Of a stretch of 64,000 nt of DNA, positions 1 to 9,391 are shown piece after piece (position 1 is the first letter of the stretch; the number at the start of each line of letters is the position of its first letter). The notes under the pieces were generated by a model. That model worked only from the letters and a program-made list of their open reading frames with translations. It had not been told where the DNA came from and did not search any database. The stretch is from Prosthecobacter debontii (GTDB taxonomy: Bacteria > Verrucomicrobiota > Verrucomicrobiia > Verrucomicrobiales > Akkermansiaceae), in contig CAMBTP010000006.1 of NCBI GenBank assembly GCA_945870855.1, positions 1-64,000 of the forward strand. Direction: 5' to 3'. The translations under genes were made by a program, and so were the position numbers.

Positions 1-141
1 GGATATGTTGGTGGGCACAACCTCCTCGGCCGCCGGCATTTCGGCGGTGGCTTTGGAAGGGCGATAGGGGTCTGCGGGTTTTTCCTGGGCGTGAAGTGAC
101 GCGATGAGGAACGAGGCGATAATCAGTGTTTTTGTTTTCAT
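1..141 (-). CDS. Partial secreted protein, N-terminus only (MKTKTLIIASFLIASLHAQEKPADPYRPSK...), runs off window start
   Basis: Reverse complement reads ATG plus a hydrophobic signal peptide, open to the window edge. Confidence 0.5.
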   Translation of the reverse strand, partial: MKTKTLIIASFLIASLHAQEKPADPYRPSKATAEMPAAEEVVPTNIS

Positions 142-183
142 GACGCAGCTATTCAAACAGATTGCCGTCCGGTAAGTGTCAAA

Positions 184-336
184 GGATTGTCAAAATTGGG
201 CGGCCCTCGGCAGGCCTTTGCGCGAGACGTGGCGGGCAAACGCCGCATGGGCGTCGCGCTCGCAAGAGGCGCTGATATCGAGAAGGCACGCGAAAAAGCT
301 CGTAACGCCATTGCGGCCATCGAGGTGTCGCTATGA
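184..336 (+). pseudogene. C-terminal remnant resembling PurT (formate-dependent GAR transformylase)
   Basis: Frame 1 reads ...FARDVAGKRRMGVALARGADIEKAREKARNAIAAIEVSL*, like the PurT C-terminus ([26 protein letters not shown]); no N-terminal part is present. Confidence 0.55.
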
Positions 337-391
337 CCCATGCGGGAAGTTCTCGATTATAGCGGAAACTTCCGTTATATTGTCGCCGCTC

Positions 392-1495
392 ATGACGCTC
401 AAAGATCTCGGCTGGACTCCAGAACTTAAAAAAGCCTTCGCACCATATCGCGAAAAAGGCTGGGTTCCCGCGCGCCTGATCCGCGAGACATCGATCAATT
501 TCTCGGCGTTCCTCGATGGCGGTGAAGAGATTCACTGTATCCTCTGCGGACGGCTTTGGAATGCGGCGGTGGTGGATTCCGATCTGCCTGCCGTGGGGGA
601 TTGGGTCGCGATCGAAGAAGGTGACGATGACAACCCGCACGTGATCCGCGCACAGCTGCCGCGTCGGACAGTTTTTTCTCGAAAAATGCCGGGCAACAGC
701 AGTCAGGCGCAGGTGATCGGGGCGAACATTGATGTCGTCACCGTGGTCACAGATGCGGGATCTGACTACAACCTACGGCGCATGGAGCGGTATTTCACAC
801 TGATCCACCTCAGTGGGGCGAAGCCGGTGGTGCTGCTGAACAAGTCCGACCTTTTCACCAAGCTGGAACTAAAAAGCGCTGCCGCAGAAATCTCCGCACT
901 GTGCCCAGACGCCTCCGTTCACATCACCTCGGCGCTCAAGGGCGATGGGCTCAAAGCGATTCGCGGTCACCTCGCACCTGGAATTACGATGTGCATCGTA
1001 GGTTCCAGCGGGGTGGGGAAATCGACGCTCGTGAACCAACTCTACGGCGAGGAATGGCAGTGGGTGAGCGAGGTGAACGAGACTACGGGAAAAGGCCGCC
1101 ACACGACCACGACCCGCGAGCTTGTTCCATTGGATGGCGGCGGGATGCTTATCGACAACCCCGGGATGCGCGAGATCCAGATGTGGACGGACGAGTTCAC
1201 CCTGCGCGGCAGTTTCGAGGATATCGCGGCGCTCACCGCCGAGTGCAAGTATTCGGATTGCAGCCATGTGAACGATGCGGGCTGCGCGATCCGCAAAGCT
1301 GTCACCGAGGTAAAGCTTGATCCTGCCCGCTACGAATCCTTCCTGAACCTAGAAACCGAGATCGAGGCGCTGCGCAAACGCGCCAAAAAACGCCAGATGG
1401 CCACCGAGCGCTGGCACAAGCGCAACCATCGCGTGAAGGCGCGCAATCTCGCCGACAGAATCCAACTAGAAAAAGACGAACGTGGTGACATCTAA
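392..1495 (+). CDS. rsgA: Ribosome small-subunit-dependent GTPase A
   Basis: Circularly permuted GTPase motifs (NKSDL, GSSGVGKSTLVNQL, DNPGMRE) and Cys/His zinc site CKYSDCSHVNDAGC; ATG at 392 preferred over GTG at 176. Confidence 0.93.
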   Translation: MTLKDLGWTPELKKAFAPYREKGWVPARLIRETSINFSAFLDGGEEIHCILCGRLWNAAVVDSDLPAVGDWVAIEEGDDDNPHVIRAQLPRRTVFSRKMPGNSSQAQVIGANIDVVTVVTDAGSDYNLRRMERYFTLIHLSGAKPVVLLNKSDLFTKLELKSAAAEISALCPDASVHITSALKGDGLKAIRGHLAPGITMCIVGSSGVGKSTLVNQLYGEEWQWVSEVNETTGKGRHTTTTRELVPLDGGGMLIDNPGMREIQMWTDEFTLRGSFEDIAALTAECKYSDCSHVNDAGCAIRKAVTEVKLDPARYESFLNLETEIEALRKRAKKRQMATERWHKRNHRVKARNLADRIQLEKDERGDI

Positions 1496-3809
1496 ATCCT
1501 TTCTCAGATATCTAACTCTCTTCTGCTTTGCCGCATGCCTACCCTGTATCGGCCAGGTGAAGGATCTTTTGAAAATAACAGAGTCCAGCGCGGCAGAGAA
1601 AAAAAAGCCCATCCCTGATCTCCGTGCCCAGCTCGAAAAATGGAAGGCCGAGGCCGAGGGCGAACTGGCGAGGCTCGAGCGTTACGATACGCCGGAGACG
1701 CTGCCTGAAGGAATCAGTGCATCGGATTTATCATCCCGCCGACGTCCCCTAGAGCAGACCTTGCTCGTAATTTCCCGCCACCTGCTCATCCTCGATGATG
1801 CGGCGGAACCGGTAGCAGCAATGCAAGCAGCGAAGGCCGAGGCAGAGGCATGGAAAGGATTCGATACACCACCACCTCAATCCGCGTTAATGGTGGATGA
1901 GTTGATCGAGCGCAAGGAGGCCATCGAGGGCAAGCAGGCTTCTAGTCGGTCTTCGATGGAAGTTTTCAAAGTCACACTCGCAGGGTTGATTCGAGATTCG
2001 AATAACACCGAGAAGGATGTAGAATTGGCAATAAAAGCACTTGAGCAGGCGAAGGAGAACAAGGCCACGCTTCAATGGAAACTCGATACACTCAAAGCGA
2101 AGCAACGCTCGCTGTTCATTCGTGCCAGCGGCCTGCAACGCGGTATCGCTGCTCTTGAGGAAATGATGCGCGCAAACGATGTCTCACTCGGATTGCTTTC
2201 GCGGAAAATCAGGGAGGCCGGCAATCATCTCGTTTTCAGCGAGGAGGATCTCTCTCTGATTAAGGAAGCCTCTGCGGATAGGCAATCGGCGCTAAAAAAA
2301 GAAGCTGTAGAATGCCGCAAGCGCCAACGCAAAGCCGACGATGAAAAGGCAGTGACTGCTGCGGCACTAGCCGCACTTAAGGCAAGCTCGGAACCAGATC
2401 GCGCTGCTCTGGAAATGGCAGAGCTCAACGCAGAAACCGCCGCCGTTCAACTCGAAGCTCTCCAGTCCATTTCCGATTCGCTCGATGCTTTCCTACAAAT
2501 CGAGGCCTTTACTCCTGAAACTTACGAGCAACGGTTCATTCTTTTAGGTAAACCAACTCCTGCCCAGCGAAAGGAAGCCATCGCGCACCTTGCTTCATTG
2601 TATCAGCGACTCGAAGCCTGGGAGGTTGTTTCAAACAACCAACATTCATCGGTGACGGCTGACATCGGGAAAGAACAATCGCGTGCTTCGTTATTATCCG
2701 CAGACGATCCGAAGCTCGTTCCTCTAAATAAGCAGCGTGCCATCTTGTGGGAGAAACAAGCACTCATCCAACGCGCGATCCAGACGATCACTAATCAGCG
2801 CCGCACGATCGCCCGCTGGCTTTATCACTATTCGGATAAGCAGAAAGCGCCATGGCACGCACCCGCAGCCGAGATGCTTTCCAATGTGTGGCAGGCCGCG
2901 AAGGGGATTTGGAATATTCCTGTAAACCGCTACGAGGAAACGCTAGAAGTCGATGGGCAAGAAGTAGTGCAAACCCGCTTTGTTACCCTCGGGACCATCA
3001 TTGCGGCGATACTTGTATTTATCTTCTCATACTTCATTGCGGCGAGGATCTGTCGCAGGGTGCAACGAATCCTTGTTCACCGTCAGCTCATCGGCGAAGC
3101 GCAGGCGCGCACTCTGCGGAATTGGGTAATGCTGTTTGTGGCTCTGCTTTTGGCATTTGCCACATTGAGTTGGCTCAGTATCCCGCTCACGATCTTTGCC
3201 TTCCTCGCCGGTGCGCTGGCCATCGGTGTCGGTTTCGGCACGCAGACGATCATCAAAAATTTCATCAGCGGCATCATCCTGCTGTTCGAAAGGAAGATCC
3301 GCGTTGGCGATATCATCGAGGTGGACGGCGTCAATGGAGTTGTCACGGAAATCAACACGCGCTCCTCGATTGTGCGAGGTGTCAACGGTGTCGAGAATTT
3401 GGTTCCCAATTCGCTTCTGCTTGAGAACCGGGTGGTGAACTGGACCTTGAACTCGCGCCTCCTCCGCCGAGAGCTAACCTTACGTGTGGCCTTAGACTCG
3501 CACCCCCAGCAAGTGATTGAGATCCTCCACGAGGCAGTGGCTCGCCACGGACTCATCCTCAAAGAGCCAGCCCCCTTTGCAACTCTCTCCCACTTCGGCG
3601 ATAGCTCACTCGATTTCATCCTCTACTTCTGGATCGAGCTTAACGATAAAACCAACGGGCTTCTGGTTGATAGCGACCTTCGTATCATGATCGAGAAGCG
3701 CCTTGCTGACTTCGAGATCCACGTCGGCATCACGCGACCACAGGCTGTGGATACCCCGACAAAATCTCAAGCAGTGAGCGGTTACGAAGAGAAATCCCTA
3801 ATCCCATGA
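1482..3809 (+). CDS. MscS/MscK-family mechanosensitive channel with long coiled-coil N-terminal region
   Basis: MscS pore/beta domain: AGALAIGVGFGTQTIIKNFISGIILLFERKIRVGDIIEVDGVNGVVTEINTRSSIV. Confidence 0.9.
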   Translation: MVTSKSFLRYLTLFCFAACLPCIGQVKDLLKITESSAAEKKKPIPDLRAQLEKWKAEAEGELARLERYDTPETLPEGISASDLSSRRRPLEQTLLVISRHLLILDDAAEPVAAMQAAKAEAEAWKGFDTPPPQSALMVDELIERKEAIEGKQASSRSSMEVFKVTLAGLIRDSNNTEKDVELAIKALEQAKENKATLQWKLDTLKAKQRSLFIRASGLQRGIAALEEMMRANDVSLGLLSRKIREAGNHLVFSEEDLSLIKEASADRQSALKKEAVECRKRQRKADDEKAVTAAALAALKASSEPDRAALEMAELNAETAAVQLEALQSISDSLDAFLQIEAFTPETYEQRFILLGKPTPAQRKEAIAHLASLYQRLEAWEVVSNNQHSSVTADIGKEQSRASLLSADDPKLVPLNKQRAILWEKQALIQRAIQTITNQRRTIARWLYHYSDKQKAPWHAPAAEMLSNVWQAAKGIWNIPVNRYEETLEVDGQEVVQTRFVTLGTIIAAILVFIFSYFIAARICRRVQRILVHRQLIGEAQARTLRNWVMLFVALLLAFATLSWLSIPLTIFAFLAGALAIGVGFGTQTIIKNFISGIILLFERKIRVGDIIEVDGVNGVVTEINTRSSIVRGVNGVENLVPNSLLLENRVVNWTLNSRLLRRELTLRVALDSHPQQVIEILHEAVARHGLILKEPAPFATLSHFGDSSLDFILYFWIELNDKTNGLLVDSDLRIMIEKRLADFEIHVGITRPQAVDTPTKSQAVSGYEEKSLIP

Positions 3810-4663
3810 CGGCAAGGAGCGAGGTGATCTATGTCTGCGGCGCAACAGCGTCCGGAAAAACTTCCCACGCATTGGAACTCGCGGTCTCGATGCGAGGCGA
3901 AATTGTTAACGGTGATGCCTTCCAGCTTTTTCGTGGTATTGAAATCCTCAGCGCCACGCCGACGGCGGAGGAAATGGCTGTAGCGCCACACCATCTGTTC
4001 GGTGTCCTCGCTTCTGAGGATCGTTGCGATGCGGGTCGCTATACCGAAATGGCTCGTGAAGTGATTTCGGATATCCACTCTCGTGGAAATACGGCGATCG
4101 TAGTAGGTGGCTCGGGTTTGTATTTGAAATTCCTCACCCACGGCCCTTCTCCACTGCCGCAGGGTGATGTAAAACTTCGCGAGCAAATGGATGCCCGCCC
4201 GCTGGAGGAGCTTTTTGCGGAGCTGGAGAGACTCGATCCTGCCGAGGCGGCGCAGGTGGATCGACATAATCCCCGCTATGTTTCACGGGCTCTGGAGATT
4301 TGTCTGCTGAGTGGGAAAAAGGTTTCCGAAATGCGCGATAGCTGGGCGGAGAAGACCCGCGAAATCGAATCGATACTGAACGGCGTTTGGTTGATCCGTA
4401 GCCGCGAGGAACTGCACCGCCGCATCGCGCTGAGGACGGAGAAGATGCTTGCCGAAGGGGCCATTGAGGAGGTCGCCGCGCTGGAGGGCGTTTCCGGAAG
4501 CTGGGAGAAAGCGATCGGCGCAAAGGAAATCCGCCGACTTCTTTCCGGCAAGATCAGCCGAGCCGAATGCGCTGAACTCATCACCGCCGCCACCCGCCAA
4601 TACGCGAAACGCCAGGAAACATGGTTCCGCAGGGAAAATTGGTTGAAGCGGGTGGAGCTTTGA
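3806..4663 (+). CDS. miaA: tRNA dimethylallyltransferase
   Basis: P-loop CGATASGKTSHALELA, NGDAFQLFRG, GGSGLYLKFLTHG. Confidence 0.93.
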   Translation: MTARSEVIYVCGATASGKTSHALELAVSMRGEIVNGDAFQLFRGIEILSATPTAEEMAVAPHHLFGVLASEDRCDAGRYTEMAREVISDIHSRGNTAIVVGGSGLYLKFLTHGPSPLPQGDVKLREQMDARPLEELFAELERLDPAEAAQVDRHNPRYVSRALEICLLSGKKVSEMRDSWAEKTREIESILNGVWLIRSREELHRRIALRTEKMLAEGAIEEVAALEGVSGSWEKAIGAKEIRRLLSGKISRAECAELITAATRQYAKRQETWFRRENWLKRVEL

Positions 4664-4700
4664 ATTTTGGATGGGGGGCACACGCGCCTTCGCGTGTCGC

Positions 4701-4824
4701 GGAGTGCGCCCTCGCTCTCCGCTGGCTGGAAAGATCCTGTACGCCGTGAAGCCGAAACAAGGCCCGCCGTATCTCCAACCAAGTTTCCAGCGAGGGCATC
4801 GGAAACAGCACGCGAGGGCGCTCC
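4701..4824. repeat. Long imperfect intergenic inverted repeat
   Basis: GGAGTGCGCCCTCGC (4701) pairs with GCGAGGGCGCTCC (4812-4824). Confidence 0.5.
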
Positions 4825-5056
4825 CCCTGAGTTTCACCTCTCCCCCGGAAACGGATCAGCCGTGAGGCGGAGCTGGACTTCCATTTCGCCTATGGTTGGA
4901 ATTTTGCCTCCGACCACCGAAAGGACGTAGGCTGTGGCGGTTCCGATAATCGTAAAAGTAGCGAAAATCACCTTACGAATCGCTCCTGCCGCAACAGCGC
5001 GAGCCCTTTCACTCTCAGAGCTTGCATGACCGCCACTTTGCAGCGATGGAAGGGGC

Positions 5057-5824
5057 ATGGATCGCTGGTTCTTGATCGCGGCAACCGCCCTCGCCGCTGT
5101 GGCGGGGGTGCGTGGCTTGCTGGTATTGAGGCACGGGAAGATGAGTTCCTGGACGGTATGGTGGATGATCGCGGCGCTGATCTGCCAGATCGGCTACCTC
5201 GTGATCCGGGGGGAAATGCGCGGGGCGTGCCCGCTTCGCAGCATCGGTGAAATTTCCGTGTATCTCGCGTGGTCGCTGACGCTTTTCTACCTGCTCGTCG
5301 GGCCGATGTATCGGATTTCCCTGCTCGGAGTGTTCACCGCGCCTGTGGTAGTTTTGTTCCAAAGCTTCGCGCTGCTGCCGGGTCGGCTGGCCGCAAATCC
5401 TGCGAAAATTCTCAACACAAACCCCTGGGGCGAGACGCATTCTGCAATGTCGGTGCTCGCCTACGGTGCTCTGGCGCTCGCGGCGGTGGCTGGGGTGATG
5501 TTCCTTGTGCTTGATCGCCAGCTTAAGGAGCACCAGCTCAAAGGTGGACTTTTCAGAAATCTCCCGCCGGTGCGTGAGTTGCTCGTTTCTCTGGAGCGGC
5601 TGCTTTGGATCGGGATGATCCTGCTGACCATCGGTCTGGTAGCAGGTTTGTTGATGCCGCATGGGCATGGTGCGAAGGCGCACCTTATCGCAGCGGTGGC
5701 GGTATGGGCGGGATACATCGCACTAATCGCGGTGAAGCGGGTCCGCGGAATCACCGGGCGGCGGTTCGCGTTAGGGGCGGTCGCGCTGTTTGTTCTTTCA
5801 CTGGGGGTTTTCGCTTTCGTCTGA
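5057..5824 (+). CDS. Cytochrome c assembly (CcsA/HemX-like) membrane protein
   Basis: Multi-TM protein directly upstream of hemA with the WGETHSAMSVLAYGALALAAVAG region typical of CcsA-like proteins. Confidence 0.8.
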   Translation: MDRWFLIAATALAAVAGVRGLLVLRHGKMSSWTVWWMIAALICQIGYLVIRGEMRGACPLRSIGEISVYLAWSLTLFYLLVGPMYRISLLGVFTAPVVVLFQSFALLPGRLAANPAKILNTNPWGETHSAMSVLAYGALALAAVAGVMFLVLDRQLKEHQLKGGLFRNLPPVRELLVSLERLLWIGMILLTIGLVAGLLMPHGHGAKAHLIAAVAVWAGYIALIAVKRVRGITGRRFALGAVALFVLSLGVFAFV

Positions 5825-6813
5825 TGGAACTCGCCTGCCTGGGACTGAACCACAAAACGGCGCCCGTCGAGGTGCGCGAGCGCTTTGCCGTGGGCAGTAC
5901 CAAACTCGGCGAGGCCGCGCTGCAACTGCTCGAGACATCGGGCGCGGCGGAGGGCGTGGTAATCTCTACTTGTAACCGCACCGAATTCTACCTCGCCGCC
6001 GAGGATGTGCGTGAGGCGGTGAGGCGGCTGGAGATAGGACTTGCCGATAAGGTGCACGGCCACGATGGGTTGTATTACCGCCACGAAAATGCACAGGCTG
6101 CGCGGCATCTTTGCAAGGTCGTCAGCGGACTAGATTCCATGCTGCTCGGCGAGACGGAAATCTTCGGCCAAGTGAAGCAGGCTTATCACGCCGCGCACGA
6201 GGCCGGCGCCACCGGCGCCACGCTGAACCGCCTTTTCCAAAAGGTCTTCGGAGTAGGGAAAAAAGTCCGCACGCAGACATCGATCCAAGAGGGCTCCACC
6301 TCCATCGGCAACGTCGCCGTCGAGCTAGCGGAGAAAATTTTCGGCCACCTGAAGGACAGCGAGGTGATGGTGCTCGGCGCGGGGGAGATGAGCCGCCTAA
6401 CGGCGAAAGCGCTTGTTTCGCGCGGCGCAAAATCCGTCATCGTCGCGAACCGTACTTATGACCACGCTTTGGAACTCGCCGCCGAGATGAATGGGCGCGC
6501 GGTGCGTTTCGACGATTGGTTGCCCGTGCTCAAAGACGTGGATGTCGTCATCTCCTCCACCGGCGCGCCGCATACCGTGATCCACGCGAAGGATATCGAG
6601 TCCATCCGCCGCGCTCGGAAATTCCGTCCGCTGTTCCTCATCGACATCGCCGTCCCGCGCGATATCGAGCACGCCTGCGGCGAGATCGAGGAGGTCTATC
6701 TTTACGATATCGACGCCCTCGAGCAACTCGCCGACGAAGCCCGCGCACGCCGCTCCCAGCAGATCGCCGAGTGCGAGAAAATCATCGAGGCGGAGTTAGT
6801 GAAACTCCTTTGA
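5824..6813 (+). CDS. hemA: Glutamyl-tRNA reductase (short form, ~329 aa)
   Basis: NHKTAPVEVRERFA, STCNRTEFY, GLDSMLLGETEIFGQVKQAY, GAGEMSRLTAKAL; lacks most of the C-terminal dimerisation domain. Confidence 0.93.
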   Translation: MELACLGLNHKTAPVEVRERFAVGSTKLGEAALQLLETSGAAEGVVISTCNRTEFYLAAEDVREAVRRLEIGLADKVHGHDGLYYRHENAQAARHLCKVVSGLDSMLLGETEIFGQVKQAYHAAHEAGATGATLNRLFQKVFGVGKKVRTQTSIQEGSTSIGNVAVELAEKIFGHLKDSEVMVLGAGEMSRLTAKALVSRGAKSVIVANRTYDHALELAAEMNGRAVRFDDWLPVLKDVDVVISSTGAPHTVIHAKDIESIRRARKFRPLFLIDIAVPRDIEHACGEIEEVYLYDIDALEQLADEARARRSQQIAECEKIIEAELVKLL

Positions 6814-6944
6814 GTGCGGCGATGATTCGCCGCTTTTGTTCACGGTGGATTCCGGTGATAGTGGGCGCGCGGAACTTTCCAAGCCCACTCCGCATCGCGC
6901 ATAAGAATACAAAAGCGGCGAAAAGATCGCCGCAGTCAAAAGCC
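6808..6944. repeat. REP/BIME-like repeat, copy 1 (left flank of RAYT)
   Basis: ~136 bp repeated at 7530-7665; contains hairpins GCGGCGATGATTCGCCGC and GCGGCGAAAAGATCGCCGC. Confidence 0.85.
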
Positions 6945-6981
6945 GCTTCACAGCGGTCATTGAGCGATCCATCATAGCGCC

Positions 6982-7518
6982 ATGGACATCTCTTGGCCAC
7001 ATGCCCCGCCGCACGATTGTTTCGCGCCGGGCATGTATATGGTCACCGCAGGCACTTATATGAAGCTGCATCATCTCAAATCCCGCGCTCGTCTCCGTTA
7101 TTTCTGCGAAACTCTCTTGGATGGAGCCGCTGCGCATGGATGGGAACTCCAGGCTTGGGCGGTTCTGAGCAATCACTACCATTTTATCGCGAAATCGCCG
7201 TTGGAGGGAAAGGGATCTCTAGCCAAATGGATCGGTGCGCTTCATCGGAAAACGGCGATCCACCTCAACGGTTTGGATGAGACGTCGGGGAGGAAAGTCT
7301 GGTATAACTATTTCGATACGCCGCTTACCTTTCAGAAATCCTACTTCGCCCGATTGAGTTACGTAAACAACAACGCGGTGAAACATGGCCTAGTGCTGAG
7401 GGCTGTCGATTATCCTTGGTGCTCCGCCGCGTGGTTCGAGAAGAACAGCACGCCCGCTTTCAGGAAAACCATCGAATCCTTCAAAACCGACGATCTCAAC
7501 GTCTTCGATGATTATTGA
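6982..7518 (+). mobile_element. REP-associated tyrosine transposase (RAYT, Y1_Tnp family)
   Basis: GMYMVTAGTYMKLHHL and AWAVLSNHYHFIAKSP (HUH motif); flanked by palindromic direct repeats. Confidence 0.9.
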
Positions 7519-7529
7519 GGCGTAGCCTT

Positions 7530-7665
7530 TTTGAGTGCGGCGATGATTCGCCGCTTTCGTTCACGGTGGATTCCGGTGATCGTGGGCGCGCGGAACTTTC
7601 CAAGCCCTACTTGTATCTCGCCTAAGAATACAAAAGCGGCGAAAAGATCGCCGCAGTCAAAAGCC
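7530..7665. repeat. REP/BIME-like repeat, copy 2 (right flank of RAYT)
   Basis: Near-identical to 6808-6944. Confidence 0.85.
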
Positions 7666-8637
7666 ATGAACCCTGCCCTTGAAACACTCGCACTCGCTTT
7701 GCGTGAGCACGCCATCGTTCAACCCGCCCTGTTCCTTGGCGCAGAGCCGCATCCGGATCTCCTCCGTGCCACCGGATGGCAGCCGTTGAAGCCGCTCTCT
7801 GATCTTTGCGCGACCGCAGGGATGAGTATGGCTGATGAACCTCAGGGGAAATATGCAACCGTCCTTTTTCTCCCGGGGAAATCGAAAGAAGAGACCCTCG
7901 CCGGTTTCGCCCGCGCCCATAATTTCCTCGCGCCCGGCGGTATACTTATCGCCGCGCTCGCGAACACATCGGGTGCCGCCCGTTTTGAGAAAGAGCTCTC
8001 CAAGGCCGCCCCGCTACTCTTCTCCGTTTCAAAAAACAAGTGCCGCGCGTTCGCTGTTGGGAATACAGAACCATGGGATACCGCCATCCTCACAGCATGG
8101 CGCGGACTTTCCGAACCCCGCATCATACGGAATACTACATTTACCGTAGTTCCCGGCGTGTTCAGCGCAGATCACATCGATCCCGGCTCCGCCCTGCTCG
8201 CGGAATATCTCCCCGCCTCCCTGCGCGGTGAGATCGCGGATCTCGGCGCCGGATGGGGTTTCCTCAGCCATGTCGCCTTGGGAAAATGCCCGGGCATCAC
8301 CCGCATCGATCTCTTCGAGGCCGACTCCCGAGCCCTCGCCTGCTCCCGGAAAAACGTCACCGGCGCGGCGGAGTTCCATTGGCACGACGTCACTGCCGGC
8401 CTGCCGGGCAAATACGACCACATCCTCACCAACCCGCCCTTCCACACCGGCCAGGCGCGGGACATCGGCCTCGGCCATGCCTTCCTCACCACCGCCGCCC
8501 GTTCCCTGAAACGCGGAGGCTGCCTTCACCTCGTCGCCAACCGCCAGCTCCCTTACGAGGCGCATTTGGAATCACTCGGACTCCGCCCCCGCCTCCTCGC
8601 GGAAACGGGCGGTTTCAAGGTGATCACTGCCTCGTGA
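7666..8637 (+). CDS. rsmC: Class I SAM methyltransferase, RsmC-like
   Basis: DLGAGWGFLS SAM motif and ILTNPPFHTG N6/N2-MTase motif. Confidence 0.8.
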   Translation: MNPALETLALALREHAIVQPALFLGAEPHPDLLRATGWQPLKPLSDLCATAGMSMADEPQGKYATVLFLPGKSKEETLAGFARAHNFLAPGGILIAALANTSGAARFEKELSKAAPLLFSVSKNKCRAFAVGNTEPWDTAILTAWRGLSEPRIIRNTTFTVVPGVFSADHIDPGSALLAEYLPASLRGEIADLGAGWGFLSHVALGKCPGITRIDLFEADSRALACSRKNVTGAAEFHWHDVTAGLPGKYDHILTNPPFHTGQARDIGLGHAFLTTAARSLKRGGCLHLVANRQLPYEAHLESLGLRPRLLAETGGFKVITAS

Positions 8638-8708
8638 AAATGCCTTAGCGACGGCCGGTTTTGAAAAAATCGGCTTGCGTGACGTGTTATTCTGAAAATA
8701 ATTACGTC

Positions 8709-8957
8709 ATGTCCAAATTGACCCTCCACGTCCCCGAAGACTTGGTCACCGCTGCCAAGAGCGAGGCGGCGACGCGGCGGGTTTCTGTTTCAAAACTTGT
8801 ATCCGACTATTTTGCCTTTCTCGCTGCCAACAATCCCGCGGCGGACAGCGATATAGGAAGGCTCGCTCCCAGAACTCGTCGCTTGGCAGGATGCATTTCC
8901 AGCACGAATACCGACATCGAGGATTACATCGATTATTTGGAGAGAAAGCACTCGTGA
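8709..8957 (+). CDS. Antitoxin, DUF6364-like
   Basis: Small protein MSKLTLHVPEDLVTAAKSEAATRRVSVSKLVSDYF overlapping a PIN toxin gene. Confidence 0.75.
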   Translation: MSKLTLHVPEDLVTAAKSEAATRRVSVSKLVSDYFAFLAANNPAADSDIGRLAPRTRRLAGCISSTNTDIEDYIDYLERKHS

Positions 8958-9370
8958 AAGCCCTCATCGATACGAATGTGATCGTCGATGTTTTGGCAAA
9001 ACGTGAACCATTCTTCGCGGATTCAGCTCTGGTGTTGGATCATGCGGAAAGGGGCGACTACATCGCCATGGTTTGCGCAACCACGATCACCACGATTTTT
9101 TATCTGGTTCGGCGCGAATATGGTTCCGAAGCGACGGTGGAAAGGATCAAGGATTTGACGGCGATTTGCGGCATCGCGCCTGTGAACCGCTCGGTGATCG
9201 ATTCCGCTCTTCACAGCGGTTTTGCGGATTTTGAGGACGCAGTTCTGCATCATTCCGCCGTTCTGGCTGGCGCGGATTGTATCGTGACGCGAAACGTCGC
9301 CGATTTCCGGCAGTCCTCTCTTCTAGTGTATTCACCTACGCAGTTTCTTGCTGCTCTGGGCCAAGAATGA
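8954..9370 (+). CDS. PIN-domain toxin (VapC family)
   Basis: ALIDTNVIVDVLAKREPF N-terminal PIN motif and GADCIVTRNVADF; start overlaps antitoxin stop. Confidence 0.87.
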   Translation: MKALIDTNVIVDVLAKREPFFADSALVLDHAERGDYIAMVCATTITTIFYLVRREYGSEATVERIKDLTAICGIAPVNRSVIDSALHSGFADFEDAVLHHSAVLAGADCIVTRNVADFRQSSLLVYSPTQFLAALGQE

Positions 9371-9391
9371 GTGCATTGGGATAACTCACGT

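Noticed and set aside
176-391. N-terminal extension of the rsgA ORF (GTG at 176)
   Set aside because: This segment overlaps the PurT-like relic in another frame and RsgA similarity begins after ATG 392; extension is likely not translated as RsgA.
4834-5058. 74-aa minus-strand ORF with a possible TM helix between miaA and ccsA
   Set aside because: No recognised family; overlaps a palindromic intergenic region and the ccsA start. Kept out of the CDS list pending conservation evidence.
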